Source: Laguncularia racemosa (taxonomy: Eukaryota; Streptophyta; Magnoliopsida; Myrtales; Combretaceae). Taken from it: 64,000 nt of DNA. Under the pieces are notes generated by a model. That model had not been told where the DNA came from. It was given only the letters and a program-made list of their open reading frames with translations, and ran no database searches. Made by a program: the position numbers and the translations under genes. Of this stretch, positions 1 through 13,399 are shown piece after piece. Position 1 is the stretch's first letter. Every line of letters starts with the position of its first letter. The DNA lies in assembly GCA_037954665.1 (NCBI GenBank), contig JBBMOL010000046.1:4448501-4512500 (forward strand). Direction: 5' to 3'.

Positions 1-950
1 TCGTTGACGGCGTTCCGACGGCTTTCTGCGGTGTTTAAAGGCGGCTTCCGAGCTTTTAAGGGATAGGGAACTCAACCATGGCGGTGGTTTTCTTCAAGAT
101 CGCCTCCAAGTGGTGGTTTCAAGCTCGATCGGTGGTCGTGGGTTGAAGAATTCTAGCGAGGCTTCGATTCTCTCTTTTGATCCATGCTCCTACTTCTTCC
201 CTTCATCCTCTATTTATAGGCGTAAGGAATCGAGCTGGATAAGCTTAGATTTCCACTGATCGAAGCAAATCGGATTTCGGTTGAAACCCATCTCCGATTT
301 GTGCAAATCCTTTGATTTGTTGCGATTTGATTCCAATTGGATGATGTTTATCTTATTTCTATTGAAGATCTACTAGATTTGTGCAAAAAATCCAATCAAA
401 ACGGCCGAAATTCGATTTTTCCTCCTCGTAGGCGATCTCGAACGAAGGTTGAAGATGATCACACGCCCGGCGCGTGCGTCCACTCCAACCAATCAGCTGT
501 TACCACGTGTCCCAGGCGATGAAGAAAAATTGCAAAATGCGGATTCTGCCTCCCCAGCGTTTCGAACCTGCGACCTGAACAACACCCCCCCCCCCCCCCC
601 CCCCCCCACCCCCCCCCCCGCGCGTGTGCCTTAGGCCATGGTCTGGACCAGCTGGGCTAGCCCACTTACTCGATTTTTTTATTTTCGCAATTTGCATATA
701 TGCAATGCGATTTTTTTATTTTTTGTATTTTTTTGAAATTTCAAAAATTTGTAAAAATTATTTAGTCCTTTTTATTGCCATTTCTGCAATTATTTTCCAA
801 AATTGATGTATTTTTTCTATTTATTTTATTTTTTGAATATTTTTCTTATTTTTGTTAAATTAGAGAAAAAATAGAAAAAAAATTGAACAAATGGTAATTG
901 TTTATTGTTGACTATTATTGATCATTAGGGGCAAAAATGGGATGTTTACA
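1..950 (-). mobile_element. Partial LTR-like fragment, probably gypsy
   Basis: This GC-richer block reads off the left window edge. Its right edge on + is gatgtttaca; read on the - strand it begins TGTAAACATCCC, which resembles the start of many plant gypsy (Tat/Ogre-like) LTRs that open with TG and a C-rich stretch. No coding domain is visible. A very long T-rich segment lies at about 675-850. The family assignment is inference from the terminal motif only; the other LTR and internal region are outside the window. Confidence 0.35.
585..619. repeat. Poly-C tract
   Basis: Twenty-three C, one A, then eleven C inside the LTR-like fragment. Homopolymers of this length are prone to sequencing and assembly length error, so short frames crossing it should not be trusted. 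Confidence 0.9.
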
Positions 951-1179
951 ATTAGCATACCTTAGATTAGGTCTTCATTGTCTAGTGTATCTCCTCAATG
1001 GTGTTGCTATCACTCTATCATGTTCTCCCATTCCACTTTCTTTAAAGAGCTTGCAATATATGTTAGTTTGCTAAGGTCTTTCTTCCTCTTCCATGTTACT
1101 TGGACTAGTTGATGATTGTTGATCTTCTACTATCTCATGAATGCTTAACTTCAGCACTAATTGCTCCCCTTACTCCTTA

Positions 1180-1800
1180 TCTTCTACATCTTGTAGTTTA
1201 ATCTATGATGATGGCCACCAAGAAGTTGCTTCATTCAAGACTAGATTCTGTGATACAATGCATCGCTTTATTATGGGATCACAACACTTCCACCCTTTTC
1301 TTTCTACATCGTGTCCAATAAAAATGCACTTGGTGGCCTTCTTATCAAACTTGCTTCAAATATGGTTGGGTCTAAAAACATAGCACACACATTCAAACAT
1401 GCAAAAGTGTCTTACTATGGGCTTCATCTTCCGTAGCAACTCAAATGATGCCTTACAGTCTAAGTGTGCTTCAGGAAGCCTATTCACCACATTTGTTATT
1501 GTCTTTATGCACCCAGCCCAAAATTCTCTTAGTACACTCCTAATGTGAAGCATGCTTTAACATATTTCTACAAAGTGCCTATTCTTTCTTTCCACAAAAC
1601 CATTTTGGTGAGGAATATAAGAGCATGTCAATTGCTTGACTATTTTACACTATCTAAGGTATTCCACAAATTCCTTAGATATATATTCTCCCCCATTATC
1701 AATGCATAAGCACTTCACCTCTTCTCTAAATCATCTTCTACTTTATTTTTGAACTCTATAAACTTATCTAATGCTTCTAACTTTTCTTTCATAAAATATA
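1180..1800 (-). pseudogene. Copia integrase remnant
   Basis: On the - strand this translates, with frame changes, into the catalytic and C-terminal part of a Ty1/copia integrase. Visible are a DNGGEY-like block near 1690, an HQNGFVERKNRH block near 1590, and a long readable stretch at 1356-1553 with FWA, VNRLPEA and CVCYVFRPNH motifs typical of copia integrase. The part upstream of the DNGGEY block is abnormal and meets a gypsy LTR at about 1830. It probably belongs with the copia gag remnant at 7752-8420 on the same strand, but the protease and first part of integrase expected between them are missing. Confidence 0.7.
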
Positions 1801-1829
1801 TCCAAATATACCCAAAGTTGATACATCTA

Positions 1830-2222
1830 ATAGTTAAGTATCACTAGGTTATTACAAACTAATAAGAAAAATAGAGAAATGATTTAGGTTTTAGCTAGGA
1901 ACTGTGAGCTACTTGCAAGATATTATGCACTCACAAGCACACACAACCTAATATCGCTACTTGATGTGACACATAAGCAACAACACTAAGGGCACTCAAC
2001 ACAATCCTTACTAAAGGAATTAATAACAGTAAAACAAGTTAAGAGTAAGAACTCACAAGAGGTCAGAAAATATTTTGTGTTAAAGATGTGATAAACGTGG
2101 CTTACATGTAAAAGGGACTATTTATAGTAAGTCCTTAGGGTTACAAAAACAAAAGGGGAAAAAACCTGTAAGTACATGAAAATATTCTTACTTAATACAA
2201 TGCAATACAAAAAGGGTTAAAA
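1830..2222 (-). repeat. 3' LTR of gypsy-A
   Basis: This aligns by eye over its whole length with 7363-7750, sharing for instance the stretch around tatttatagtaagtcctta. The two copies differ at many scattered positions, so the insertion is old. The - strand TATA-like signal expected in an LTR is not certain. Confidence 0.75.
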
Positions 2223-2668
2223 TGTAAAAGAGACAAAAGGAATATTCATAGGGATACTTATAACTATCAAATGTCAGAAACATGTGGCGATGAAGTACTA
2301 AGTGCATCCCCAACAAGAGAAATAGGCAAAGCTAGGCAGCAAGGTTTTCATCTAAGCTAACAAGAATGCAACTTCAACAAATAGGTTAGATGATGGCTTG
2401 GTTGGCTTTAGGAGGGGTCAGTAGGTCATACAACAAGTCACTTTGAGCTATCCGAGCTTTGGGGCCTATTTAACTAAGATTCCCAATGTAGACTTGGTGG
2501 ACAAAGGTGAGTATCTAGCAATAGCTCGGTAGGTGATGGAGTAAACCCATGAAGGTAGGTGACCTTGTCATCGGTTGGCTAGCTAGTGAATATTCTTCAT
2601 GTTAAGTTATGAAGCCTGGGCACCTTAGCTTAAGTGATGGGACTAGTGCTTAGATTCATATCATCCTC

Positions 2669-5600
2669 TTAAGGGTGTTGAGGATTTTCCCTCAAATTTA
2701 GAGATTCTTTAGGGAGATCATCCTCTAGGACATCTAGAGCTAGATTGCTTATGTTAAAGGTTGATGATACTCTATAGCCATCCAATAGGTGGAGCTTATA
2801 AGCATTGTCATTGATCTTCCAGAGAACCTTGAAGGGACTGTCAACTTGAGAAGATAGCTTGCTTAATCTATGGTTAGGAAACCTATCTTTGCTGAGGTGA
2901 ATCCACACCAAGTCTCCAAGATGAAACTTCAAGAACTTTCTTCCCCGATTTTCAAGCTCTTGCTACTTAGCTACCATTTTCGAGAGCTGTTTAGATACCT
3001 TTCCGTGAAACTGCTCAATCTCTCTAGCTTCATCAATAGCACTAGAGCTTTCCTCTTTCAAGGTGAAGGCAGAGATTATGCCCATAGGTAAGGTAAGGTT
3101 ACTACCAAAAATGACCTCAAATAGAGACTTACTAATGGAACTATGTCGATCTATTATAGGCAAATTCAACAATTGGTAGACATAAATCCCAACTGGTAAG
3201 ATTTTTACCAATTGTAGCTCAAAGGAGAGTGCCTAGAGTCCTTTTGATGACTTCTATATGGCTATCTAATTGTGGCTGGCAGGATATCCTAAACATCAAC
3301 TTCATGCCCAATCGTTTCCATAACATCCTCTAAAAGAAACTCAAGAGCTTTAGGTCTCTGTCCAAGATGATATTGTGGGGCACTCCATGCAACCGCATGA
3401 TCTCCTAGACAAAAAGGTTAGCAACATAAAGTGCGTCATTGGTTTTAAGGTAGGAGATGAAGTGGGCCATCTTGCTAAACAAATCCAAGACCACCATGAT
3501 AGAGTTGTGCCTTTGAGTCATTCGAGGTAATCCCAAGATGAAGTCTATACTCAGGTTAGTTTAGGATTGGTTGAGGATGGGCAATGATAGATATTCCCCA
3601 TAGAGCTCTTTCTTTCCTTTCACCATCTTGCAAGTGGCACACTTCTCTAGCACCCTATGCACATCTTTCATCAAACTAAGCCAATAAAAATGCTCCTTTG
3701 GCAACTCATAAGTTCTCTTCTCTCTAAAATGACCTAAAAATCCCCTAGCATGAGCTTCTACAGTCAACAGCTCTCTCATTGAGCTAGTAGGTAGACATAA
3801 CCATTATCTTTTATACAAATAGGTGTAGTCCATGAGATACCCTTCAGTATTGATGCCAACCCTATACTTGGCCACAATAGGTCAAAAGTTCTCACCTTGC
3901 TTGTACTGCTTAGTCAGGGCTCTAAAGCCTAAGATCTTGGTCTGTGATGTGGTGATCAATATGTATCTTTTAGACAAAGAGTTTGCTACTACATCAGTGT
4001 TTTCGGAATTATACTTGATCACATAGGAAAAATTTTCTAGGTACTCGATCCATTTAGCTTGTTGTTGGGATAGCCTTTGCTAACCTCTCAATTAATTAAG
4101 TGATTCGCAATTAATGTAGATCATAAACTCTTGAGGCTGTAAATAGTGTTACTAAATAGTGATTGCTCGCACTAAAGAGTAAAACTCTTTGTCCTATGTT
4201 GAGTAATTGAGTGCAACATCATTAAGCTTTTCATTGAAATACATGACAAGTCATCTCTTTTACATTAATGCCACTCTGATCCCAACTCCCGTGGCATTAC
4301 ACTCCAGCTTAAACACTTTGTCGAAGTCAAGTAGGATTAAAACAGGAGTGGTGGTGAGCTTCTCCTTGATCTCCTCAAAGCTCCTCTAAGCTTGCTCAGT
4401 GTACCTAAACTCCATGCCTTTCTTGGTCAGCTTGGTTAGTGGGATTACAACAATGTTAAAGTTTTAGATGAATCGTCTGTAGAATGATGCTAGTTCATGA
4501 AAACTTCTGACCTCAACCACACTCTATAGAGTTAGCTGATTGATAACGGCTTTAACCTTCTTGTCATCTACTCTAATCCTTCACATGATATAATAAAACC
4601 CAAGAATATCACCTTAATTTGGCAAAATGTGTACTTTTTTAGGTTACCAAATAACTTCTTAGCTCTTAATAATTCAAATCTAGCTTTAAGATGACCAATG
4701 TGGTCAAATAAGTGGAGATCGTTGACCAAGATATCATCAAAATATACCACCACACATTTTCCCAATAGATCCCATAGCACTTGATTTATTAGCCTCATGA
4801 AAGTGCTCGATACATTGGTCAGCCTAAATGGCATGATAGTCCACTTGTATAGTCCATGACGTGTTTTGAAGGAAGTCTTCTATTCATCTTTGGGCCCCGT
4901 ATGGATTTGATGGTATCTACTCTTAAGATTGATCTTAAAGAAGATCTAAGCTCCATATAACTCATTTGACATGTCATTGAGCTACGAAACGAGATACTTG
5001 TACTTAATCATAATCTATTTATAGCCCAGCTATCAATACACATCCTCTATGTCTTATCCTTCTTCGGTACCAATAGTGCTAATTAAGGGCTCGTGCTCGC
5101 TCTATCATAACCCTTAGAGATTAGTTCGTCCACTTAACATTTGAGCTCTTTTAACTTCCTTAGATTCATGTGATAAGTTGGCCAATTTGATAGAGATGCA
5201 CCAGGCTGCAGATCAATGTTATGTTCAATTCCTCTTAAAGGAGGTAAACCACTTGGTAACTACTCGGGAAAAAAGTCTCAAAATTCCTATAAGACCCTTC
5301 ACTTCCTCTGGCAACTTGTCCATACTAGCAACTTCCAATAACTATTTAATCAAAACTAAGTATAATGGCTCATTCAAGCTCAAGTTTTACTACAACTCAC
5401 CTCGACTCATGAATAGAGTTTATTTATGAGCTTATGCCTCTTATACCTCCTTAGGGGTCATAAGATACAAAAAAACTCTCTAACCATCCTTTTGGAAGGC
5501 ATAGGTATTGTAGTTGCCATCATAGAGCACCTATTGATCAAACATCCATGGTCATCCTAGTTGGATATGGGAAGCACACATCGGTAGCACGTTACAAAGG

Positions 5601-5806
5601 ACCTCATCTTGGTACTTGTCTCTAACGGAAATAACCACACACACCTTCTGTGTGACATGTAAGGCGCCCTTCTCATTTAACCAATGTAGCTTGTAAGATT
5701 GAGGATACTTAGTGGTCATTAGCTTGAGTTGATCGACCAACGATGATGCACCTACATTGGTACAACTTCCACCATCAATAATCATTGTACATAAATAGCC
5801 TTTCAC
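2669..5806 (-). pseudogene. gypsy-A pol remnant
   Basis: Read from right to left: an aspartic protease segment at 5552-5806 with the active-site motif IIDGGSCTN; reverse transcriptase at about 4568-5060, including MPFRLTNVSSTF and an intact catalytic YFDD box; a poorly readable RNase H stretch at 4000-4500; the integrase zinc-binding region at 3561-3779, ending in CATCKMVKGK; and an integrase C-terminal segment at 2669-2932 (GDLVWIHL, FNISNL). Domains lie in different frames with internal stops, so no polyprotein can be made. The family is certain from the domain order; the lineage within gypsy is not. Confidence 0.8.
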
Positions 5807-6149
5807 TCCACATCCAATGTGGAATAAGTTCTCTCTCTACTTATCCTTATCTAATGGTGTCACACTTAGGCTCATCTGATCACCATGCTTAGATATTTTC
5901 CTTGCATTGTATAGACCACAACATCTTCATCATCATAGTACTTAATGAATATTTCCTCAATGGGCTTAGCTCTTTCTTCGGCCTCTTCCTCCACATCAGC
6001 ATTGTTTACCTCAAACTATGGTCCCCCTCCTTTCATTATCTTGACTTGTCGGTTTGGCAATATGGTTATACCCCAGATATTTGAAATACTTAATTTGACT
6101 TGTCTTCCTTCTTAGGCTTTATCCGACCTCCTTCTTTAGCTCAAGTGGG

Positions 6150-7160
6150 GCAATAAAGGCTTTTCCTCACTGGTCATGTTTCCTCTAATCACAAGTGTAT
6201 TAACCTCATACTCCTTCAAGCCATTGTAGGTCGGGTTGAAGGTGCTGGTATAGGTAGGGGAGATCGAGTCAAATTGTTGCGTCTTTGCTACTTGACCCTT
6301 TATGCCACTTTAATCCCATCATCAAGGTGTTTAGGCACTACAATTCCACTACGCAGGCAATCACATACTTCAATCTAACTATAATTTAAGATATGGTTCG
6401 ATCTCAAGCTCCTCCACTTCACTCCATATCATGAGCATCTGAAATTCCTTCACGCAATTATCAACACGCATTCCTTTTTGTCTTAAAGTCTACAACTTCT
6501 TAAAAGCCTCTTGCACATAATAATATAAGATAGATCTCCTCCTTAATATCCTCTTCATCTCAATCTATGACCTTATCTCATGCTCTCCAAATCATCTTCT
6601 TGTGGCTAGCAAGTTCATTTACCACAATGTTGTATACTTAGAGAATTCTAAGGTAGCTAGTCTTACTTTTACAGCCTCTTCATACTCATAGCACTCAAAC
6701 AATTTATTGACTTTATCTTCCCAATCTAAATAATAATCTACATCTCCACTTTTTGAAAATGAAAGAATTTTCATTTTCACATTTTCTAGTCCTTTGGGAA
6801 CTCGTGTACCTCGTTCTACATATTCTTCTTCAAAATTGTCTCCTACTCATTCATTAAACTCTTCCTCAACTTCTACAAGCCTTCTCACACCTTGATCCCT
6901 TCTTATTCCACCACCATTTTGAACATTTTGAGGTGAGGCTACTGGTTCCTCATCATTTTGAGCTTGTCCAACACCTACATCAACTCAAGCAGGTTAGTTA
7001 TCTACCAAACGCCGCATTGTGACTACTAAGTTAGTAACGATAGTAGTCAACTTTTAAATTTGCTTGTCAATATTCCTCGTATTCTAATTTGCACTTCTCC
7101 ACATCCATGTGCATCACTTTTAAAGTCATCAATACCATCTTGAACACTAGGATTTGACAT
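6150..7160 (-). pseudogene. gypsy-A gag remnant
   Basis: The - strand translation shows a Retrotrans_gag-like region: a block with YLDWEDKVNKLFEC followed by KVRLATLEF, and further on the RRRSILYYY and MRVDNCVKEFQ segments that match the usual plant gypsy gag order. Several in-frame stops interrupt it. It lies directly inside the right-hand LTR of gypsy-A, as expected for gag. Confidence 0.65.
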
Positions 7161-7362
7161 TGTTAGAGCTCACAACAGCAACTAATACTCGACTTCAATA
7201 ACTCAACAACAAAAACATTACTACAACAATTGTAACTACTTTAGCTCAACAACTACTACAAAACCTACTACTACAACTAAACAGCACAACTAGCACTTCA
7301 ATAACAACAACACCTCCCTCTTGCATCCTATGCTTTAATACTGAGAAAAGATTATATGCCTA

Positions 7363-7750
7363 TGAGCTAAGTATTACTAAGGTATCACAAACCAATAATA
7401 AAAGTAGAGAAATGAGTTGGGTTTTAGTTAGGACCCATGAACTACTTTCAAGATATTAAACACTCATAAGCACACATGACCTAGTATTGCTACTCAATTT
7501 GACGTACAAGCAACGACACTAAGGGCATTCACCACAATCTTTGCTAAAAGGGTTGATAAGAGTAAAACAACTTGAGAGCAAGAACTCACAAAAGGTTAGA
7601 AAACATTTTCTATATTAAAGATGTGATAAATGCAGTTTATATGCAAAAAGGACTATTTATAGTAAGTCCTTAGGGTTACAAAACCAAAAGGGGAAACCCC
7701 TTTAAGTACGTGAAAATATCCCTACCTAGTACAATACAAAAGGGTTAAAA
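7363..7750 (-). repeat. 5' LTR of gypsy-A
   Basis: Partner of 1830-2222, similar length. Its right edge runs into an A-rich tract and then directly into copia gag sequence. No primer-binding site matching initiator tRNA-Met was seen on the internal side. Confidence 0.7.
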
Positions 7751-7751
7751 A

Positions 7752-8420
7752 AAAAATTCTTGTTTTTTGGATTCCATTTTTCCTTTTTACTATAGAGTGC
7801 CTCTTCTTCATTTTTTTTTTAAAGATACATTTGCCATTTGTTTAGCTAATACTAATACTTCAAGATTAGCTAATAAATTTTCTAGGTCCTCTAACAATGG
7901 TGTTTGCCATCCTTAGATTGTTTCAATATATCTTCTATATTCTTGCCTTAACTGTGTACTATATAATTTCTCAACTTATCATCACTGATTTTAAAGGTTA
8001 GATCTAATTTAGATATCTCTCGTCAAATAAATTCCACCTTGGTGAAATATTGATTGATGCCCGTATCACTTTGTTTCATTGCTAATAAATTATTTTCTAA
8101 TCATTGTAGTCTTGCATCATTTTTCTTTAAAAATATTGAGGCTAAAATATCCCAAGCACCTTTAAGTGTGGTAGCATACCTGATACGCTTAGGCATTTCT
8201 TCTTCAATGGTAGTCTTTATAACAAACATAACCTTTTCAACTTTGATTTTCATTTTTCTGATTGCAACAACAGCATCCTCTAATGGTGTGGTCTCACTCC
8301 AACCAATAATCTCCCATAAATCTTAGCTGTGTAAAAATGACTCCGTACATGTCCTCCATGTGCTATAGTTTCAGGAATTTAATTCTTTTATTATACCCAC
8401 AATATATAGTCTTGCCATTT
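7752..8420 (-). pseudogene. Copia gag remnant (UBN2 type)
   Basis: The - strand translation gives a recognisable copia-type gag (UBN2 family): a DLWEII motif near 8300, KGAWDILASIF near 8150, a KKNDARLQ block, QYFTKVEF and REISKLDL segments, then an EEEALYS-like tail near 7800. Stops interrupt it several times. The gypsy-A LTR begins where the gag tail ends. It is probably the left-over 5' part of the same copia whose integrase remnant is at 1180-1800. Confidence 0.7.
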
Positions 8421-9399
8421 TTACAACACATATCTACTCGTGCTGCTCAAGTTGTTCATAAACCACTAACCTTGCAATCGCAAATCATGATATTAGAATA
8501 TAATAGCATAATTTCGACCCCCGACCAATTTCTTTGCTATCAAATGTTGAAACTGATACTTGTACAAGTGCAAGAGAACACTTATACAATACTTTTTAAT
8601 CTACTTTTACACTATCTTATACAAGACCTCACCAACAAAACTCACTTTTTTTCTTACTTTCATCTACTCATCTAAACACTCTTACACAAGCACTTTTCTT
8701 CTAATTCTCTCTAGCACTCAAGATTGTTTTTCTTCTGGTACACACAAAATGGAGAGGGTTGCCCTCTTATTTATAGATGGGAGCTTCTTCTCAATCGTGG
8801 TTGAGAATATGACAAACATAACATATTTTACTAGCCTTAAATTTTACTAGTTACCAAGTATTTTGATTTTAACCATAACTTATAACCACCACAACTTGTT
8901 ACAGTGTTATATCCCAGAGGTCACTCGTGTTTCTATTCTCTTCATGGTATCTCAGAAAATAGAAGACAAGCATCAATGGTTGTTCCTGGAAATAGAAATA
9001 TAATTGATTTGGTAATTATTCCATGGTTTTAGGGATGATTATGATAACTTTTACACTACAATATCTATATGAAACCCATTTCCATTGATGAACTTCTTGG
9101 ATTATCACTTCATGAAGAGAAACACGTTGAAGATTCCAAGAAAAAATTTTCTCCTTCAATATACGTGCAAATCTAGTCATTCTTTCCACTAACACAAATA
9201 AATAGCAAACATAGTCACATTTTCATCCCTCTACAGCTTAGCATAACCATTACAAAGCTACAGTTATCAATAATATGCTAAGTGGAATAAACAAGTTAAA
9301 GATTTATGGTCAAGTCTATTCTAAACCTGACCATATTCCTCTATGTGTTACAACCAGTACAATCATGCTTGTGTAAATGAGAAAGCATCTACATCTCAA
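8421..9399. other. No gene seen; probable copia flank debris
   Basis: AT-rich sequence between two copia remnants of opposite strand. Short open frames here have no recognisable domain. It may include decayed LTRs of either element, but I could not pair terminal repeats. Confidence 0.4.
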
Positions 9400-12300
9400 G
9401 TTTCTACCATGATTGTGTCATCTAATTTCACTATTGATCCCTTATGGTATATAGACTTTAGGGTTCTCTCATCATCTCACTTCTAACTTGAATCATCTAT
9501 CCATTAACTCTTAACTATCCCTATGATGATTAAATTGTTATTAGACTTTAACAAGCTATCTCATATAGTTCACTCTTCTCTTCTTGCTGATAATACTACT
9601 TTGCTTTAGAAAAACATTTTACATGTTCTCATATCACTAAAAACTTACTTGGTGCATCACAATGGTGTTTACATGGAGTTTCATCCTATCTTCTATTTTC
9701 TAAATATGCATAGGGAAGAATCCTAATGTAAGGGTGGCTTGATCAAGGTCACTACAAGTCAACTAGTCATGATTCCTCACCTTCCACATCTCATTCATCA
9801 GTAAACAAATGTCTTTACAAGGTGGCATAATCACCTTGGTCATCCTAATGAAAAGGTAGTTATAGGATTATGTCGCATGCTAGTCTTCCTCTAGGTTCCA
9901 ATAATAAGATGTCTCTTCATGCATCATCAAAGCGAAGCAAGTCATTGTTTTCATTTTACCAACTTTGCACATAAGGTCTAATTCTTTATTCCACAATCCG
10001 CCACGTTTCATTATTAGATAATAGCATGCAAAGGCTCAAAACTTGTCTAAACATGTCCATAATACCTATAACAACTAACTACAAAGTCACACACTAAAAT
10101 AAACTCCATAATTCTACATATTTGAGTGGTTTATCAAAGTCTCACTCTATCCAACAAGACCACAAATGAACATAAACGTATCACTTGAGTCCACAATGGC
10201 TTCTACAATAACTAGAACCACAAATAAGATAACTGAATAAGCTACAATTGAATGTATATAGTAGTATGATCTCCAGCTACACATATAAAAACTAAACATA
10301 AAATAATCTAAAAAGATCCCACATCGTCTACTCCTCATAATAGATAAACTCTACATCATCTCCTAAATGGTAATATAGGCTAAAGCCTAACTTGTTATGA
10401 AAGTCAATATCAATAGTGGTACCTACCCTATAGCTAAAAAGAATTTTACAAAAGGATGAGTTAGAGCCCAACATGTGAAAACCAACAAAAGCACACAAGT
10501 GCTACACATTTCAAATGCTCATACTTTTAACTTGAGTATTTAATCCACAACAATCCATTTAATTATGTTTTATTTAAGTGATACAAAAAGCACAGTTTTA
10601 GCTCCCTAAGATTTGCATAACTCATGCCCTTAAAATACACATATAATAATATACATATATGATGTTGGATATTCCCCACCACCCTGGAATCCATGAATCA
10701 ATTTTAGACCTACTAAAACCTTCCAATGTATGACTCCACTCGAGACACCGTTACACATTAATTAATGGGTGCCACACCGAGTTCACCGGTACTCTTGGTC
10801 CTTCAACCAAAGCCAAACACAAGCAATACATTAGTTAGAATTTAGATATTCGTTAAGTTCATTGATTTCTAACCTAACACGCATAAGTAGCAAACAAGGT
10901 AGTTTTGTACCTAGAATAGGTGGCTCAACTATTTCTTAGATTTCTAGAATTCTAATACTTAATATTGGACATAAATACACTCACTTAATGATTTATTCAA
11001 GTCGACTGTAAATCATTTTACTCCTCGTAACCTTCTCCTCAACCTTCTGATTAACCACTACTCTCATTAACCTTTTCTCAACCTTTTACTTAATCTTTTG
11101 ATTAATCTTTGCTTCCCTTAACTCTTAAGCTTTTTCTTAGCATTGCAATTAACCTTTATTCCCCTTAATCCTTTACTTGACCTTCTTATTCACCTCCTAT
11201 TTAAGCAACTTTCAACTTTTAAGTGAGAATTCAAGATTTATATGTAAAATTCAATAATGAAGATTAAGAAAAAGCAACTACAATTTGATATTATTTAAAT
11301 AGCAATATAAATTAGTTAAAATGAAAAGAGAACAAAAAATTTTGTATTATACAATCGAACTTCCACAGTTTAAAACTCTTTGTAGAGCTTAAGGACACAA
11401 AATGAAATCCCTACTTCCATACACCATTAAACACCCATAAAATTATAATTATAAACCAACATTCAATACTCAATTTTTGAAACTTAATCCCTTCTTTAAC
11501 CCTACCAAAAACATCCTTTCACAATAAAATCCATAATTTAACCAAGAAATCAAGAGTAAGTATTAGCAACTTATTAGGTTTCTTGAAATTGATTCCATTA
11601 CACCCCAAGACTGCTTCCTTTACACTTATAATTCAAAATTCAAAGAGAAGCATACCACCCACCTACCAAAAGTTCCTACCTTTTCTTCTTTTCATCTTAC
11701 TCGTACTAAGGTTGAAAATTTTTTCATCAAAATAATGAAATCAAGGTACCACCAAACAAGGAAACTGGTGGAAATAGAAGAGGAACAATTTACCTTGATG
11801 TTTTCTTTGTTGGAACAATAAAGAATGAAAACCCCTTAGTCCTACAAGGAGGAAGTAACCATTGAAGGTGAAAAAATGAAAGGAGAGGGAAAGAGGAGAA
11901 GAAAATAATGTATTAGGTTTTTTGAATTGGAATTAAGAAGAAAATTACAAAAATGCCACTAGTTTTAAAATAATTACTCATTTAAAAGAAATCCTTTGAT
12001 AGAAATTATGAAAGTTGTAACTTATGTTATTTTAGTGGGGCCCATATCCAATCGCTTTATATAATGGAAATTGTTATTTCATTCAATTTCTTCATGATTG
12101 ATGTAATTATGTTCAAATCTATTTCATCAAAATATATCTCAATTTTTTTATATTATTAAGCACTTCAAAACTAAGGTATAGACTCAATTAAGTTACAAAA
12201 TAATACAATTGCAAACCAATTAGGACTGTGAGTACCATATTACTTCATCTTTTCTTGAAAATTTAGGATCTATAATCGTATTTCTTATCCTCAAAATCAA

Positions 12301-13395
12301 AAAACAAAATGGCACATTGAGCAGAGAAATCTTCATATCAATGAAAAAGGCCTAACTGTCCTTGTGCATGCCTCTTTACTGTTAGCATTTTAAGAATACA
12401 CAGCTTCTAACACTTTAAATTTTCTGAACCATCTTATTACACCAATTCTTGATTATATATTTCTTATCAAATTCTGTACAATTGAAATTCAAATTATAAA
12501 TTTCATAAGACATTTACTTGCTTATGTTATCCTTTCTTGCATCCTTATAATAAACACAAATTAGAGTTTGGATCCAACAATGTGTCTTCTTGGGCTATAG
12601 CTTCACACATAAGGGATATCATTGCTTGCATCTTACCACAAATCATTTGTACATTGTTGGTCACATTACATTTAATGAAAATAAGTTTCCTACTATTGTT
12701 AACTTTTCACTAAAACCACTTTCTTTTTCCTATTATTTGTTGACATTGTTCTTCTAATTCTTTCTCCCAACATGGCTTCTTCCTCATACATTAGCTTGTC
12801 TCTAGTATCCTCTTCGCCAAACATTACCCAAATCACCATCTAGTGTTCCAGCTTCGCCTTCTTCCCCTATCTTAGGTGCATTTTCTTGTCCTTCTTCACA
12901 CTACAGTCCTTAGGATCACACGATGGGTGCTATATCACATGCATGTACTTTTACTCAATGTTTTCTTCAAACATCTACTAATTCTACACATCCAATGAGA
13001 GTTCTCCATAATGACCATGAACAGTCGCTCCAGAAGCGGCCAAATAAGGCTTAGCCAATGTTATTACTATCAATGCTTAACCATTTCTCTTAAACCCAAA
13101 GTCTTCACAACTACCTAACACCCTCTATCCACTTCCTTTTCATTATATACATACATTTTTTAAACAAGCAATTCAACATCAAAAGTAGCATGATGCTATG
13201 GATATAGAGTTTCAAGCTTTCACTCATAACCAAGTATGGCGGCTTGTTCTTTGATCACAAAATGTAAATACTGCTGGATGCAAATAGGTTTATTGCATCA
13301 AGAGACAAGCCGATGGTTTAGTTTAGCCTCCAAAGCTCATTTAGCTGCAAAAGGATTTCACTAAGGACCAAGTGTTGATTTATATTATTTTTTCT
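9400..13395 (+). pseudogene. Decayed + strand copia element
   Basis: Three colinear + strand patches read as copia pol. At 9430-9900 there is a protease/pre-integrase stretch (WYID near 9450, then GRIL and a HASLPL block). At 12290-12720 there is a late integrase region, including a KHKLEFGS-like block. At about 13150-13390 the start of reverse transcriptase is seen with TKYGG, DANRFIASRDK and a degraded CKRIS stretch. All are full of stops and frameshifts. The order protease, integrase, RT is copia-specific. A segment of about 2.3 kb (9990-12285) separates the first two patches and looks like a later insertion. LTRs were not identified. Confidence 0.6.
9990..12285. mobile_element. Insertion in copia remnant, possibly solo LTR
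   Basis: Sequence of different character interrupts the copia integrase. It has no coding domain. It carries AT-rich intergenic-like sequence and ends near a tttaggatctataa string that resembles the start, on the other strand, of Tekay-like chromovirus LTRs such as the solo LTR at 45329. The edges are set by where copia similarity stops and resumes, so they are approximate, and no target duplication was confirmed. Confidence 0.3.
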
Positions 13396-13399
13396 TTTA

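Larger units (their letters stand above)
1830..7750 (-). mobile_element. Decayed Ty3/gypsy element (gypsy-A)
   Basis: Two similar LTRs about 390 bp long (1830-2222 and 7363-7750) flank a - strand order of gag, protease, reverse transcriptase, RNase H region, integrase. That order, with integrase after RT, defines Ty3/gypsy. The element is about 5.9 kb. Every domain is broken by stops and frameshifts. It sits between copia gag (right) and copia integrase (left) remnants, so it appears to have entered an older copia. I could not find a convincing target duplication; the LTR edges are good to about 10 bp only. Confidence 0.75.

Noticed and set aside
585..700. Glycine- or proline-rich proteins around 449-697
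   Set aside because: Produced by the poly-C tract; no support beyond the homopolymer.
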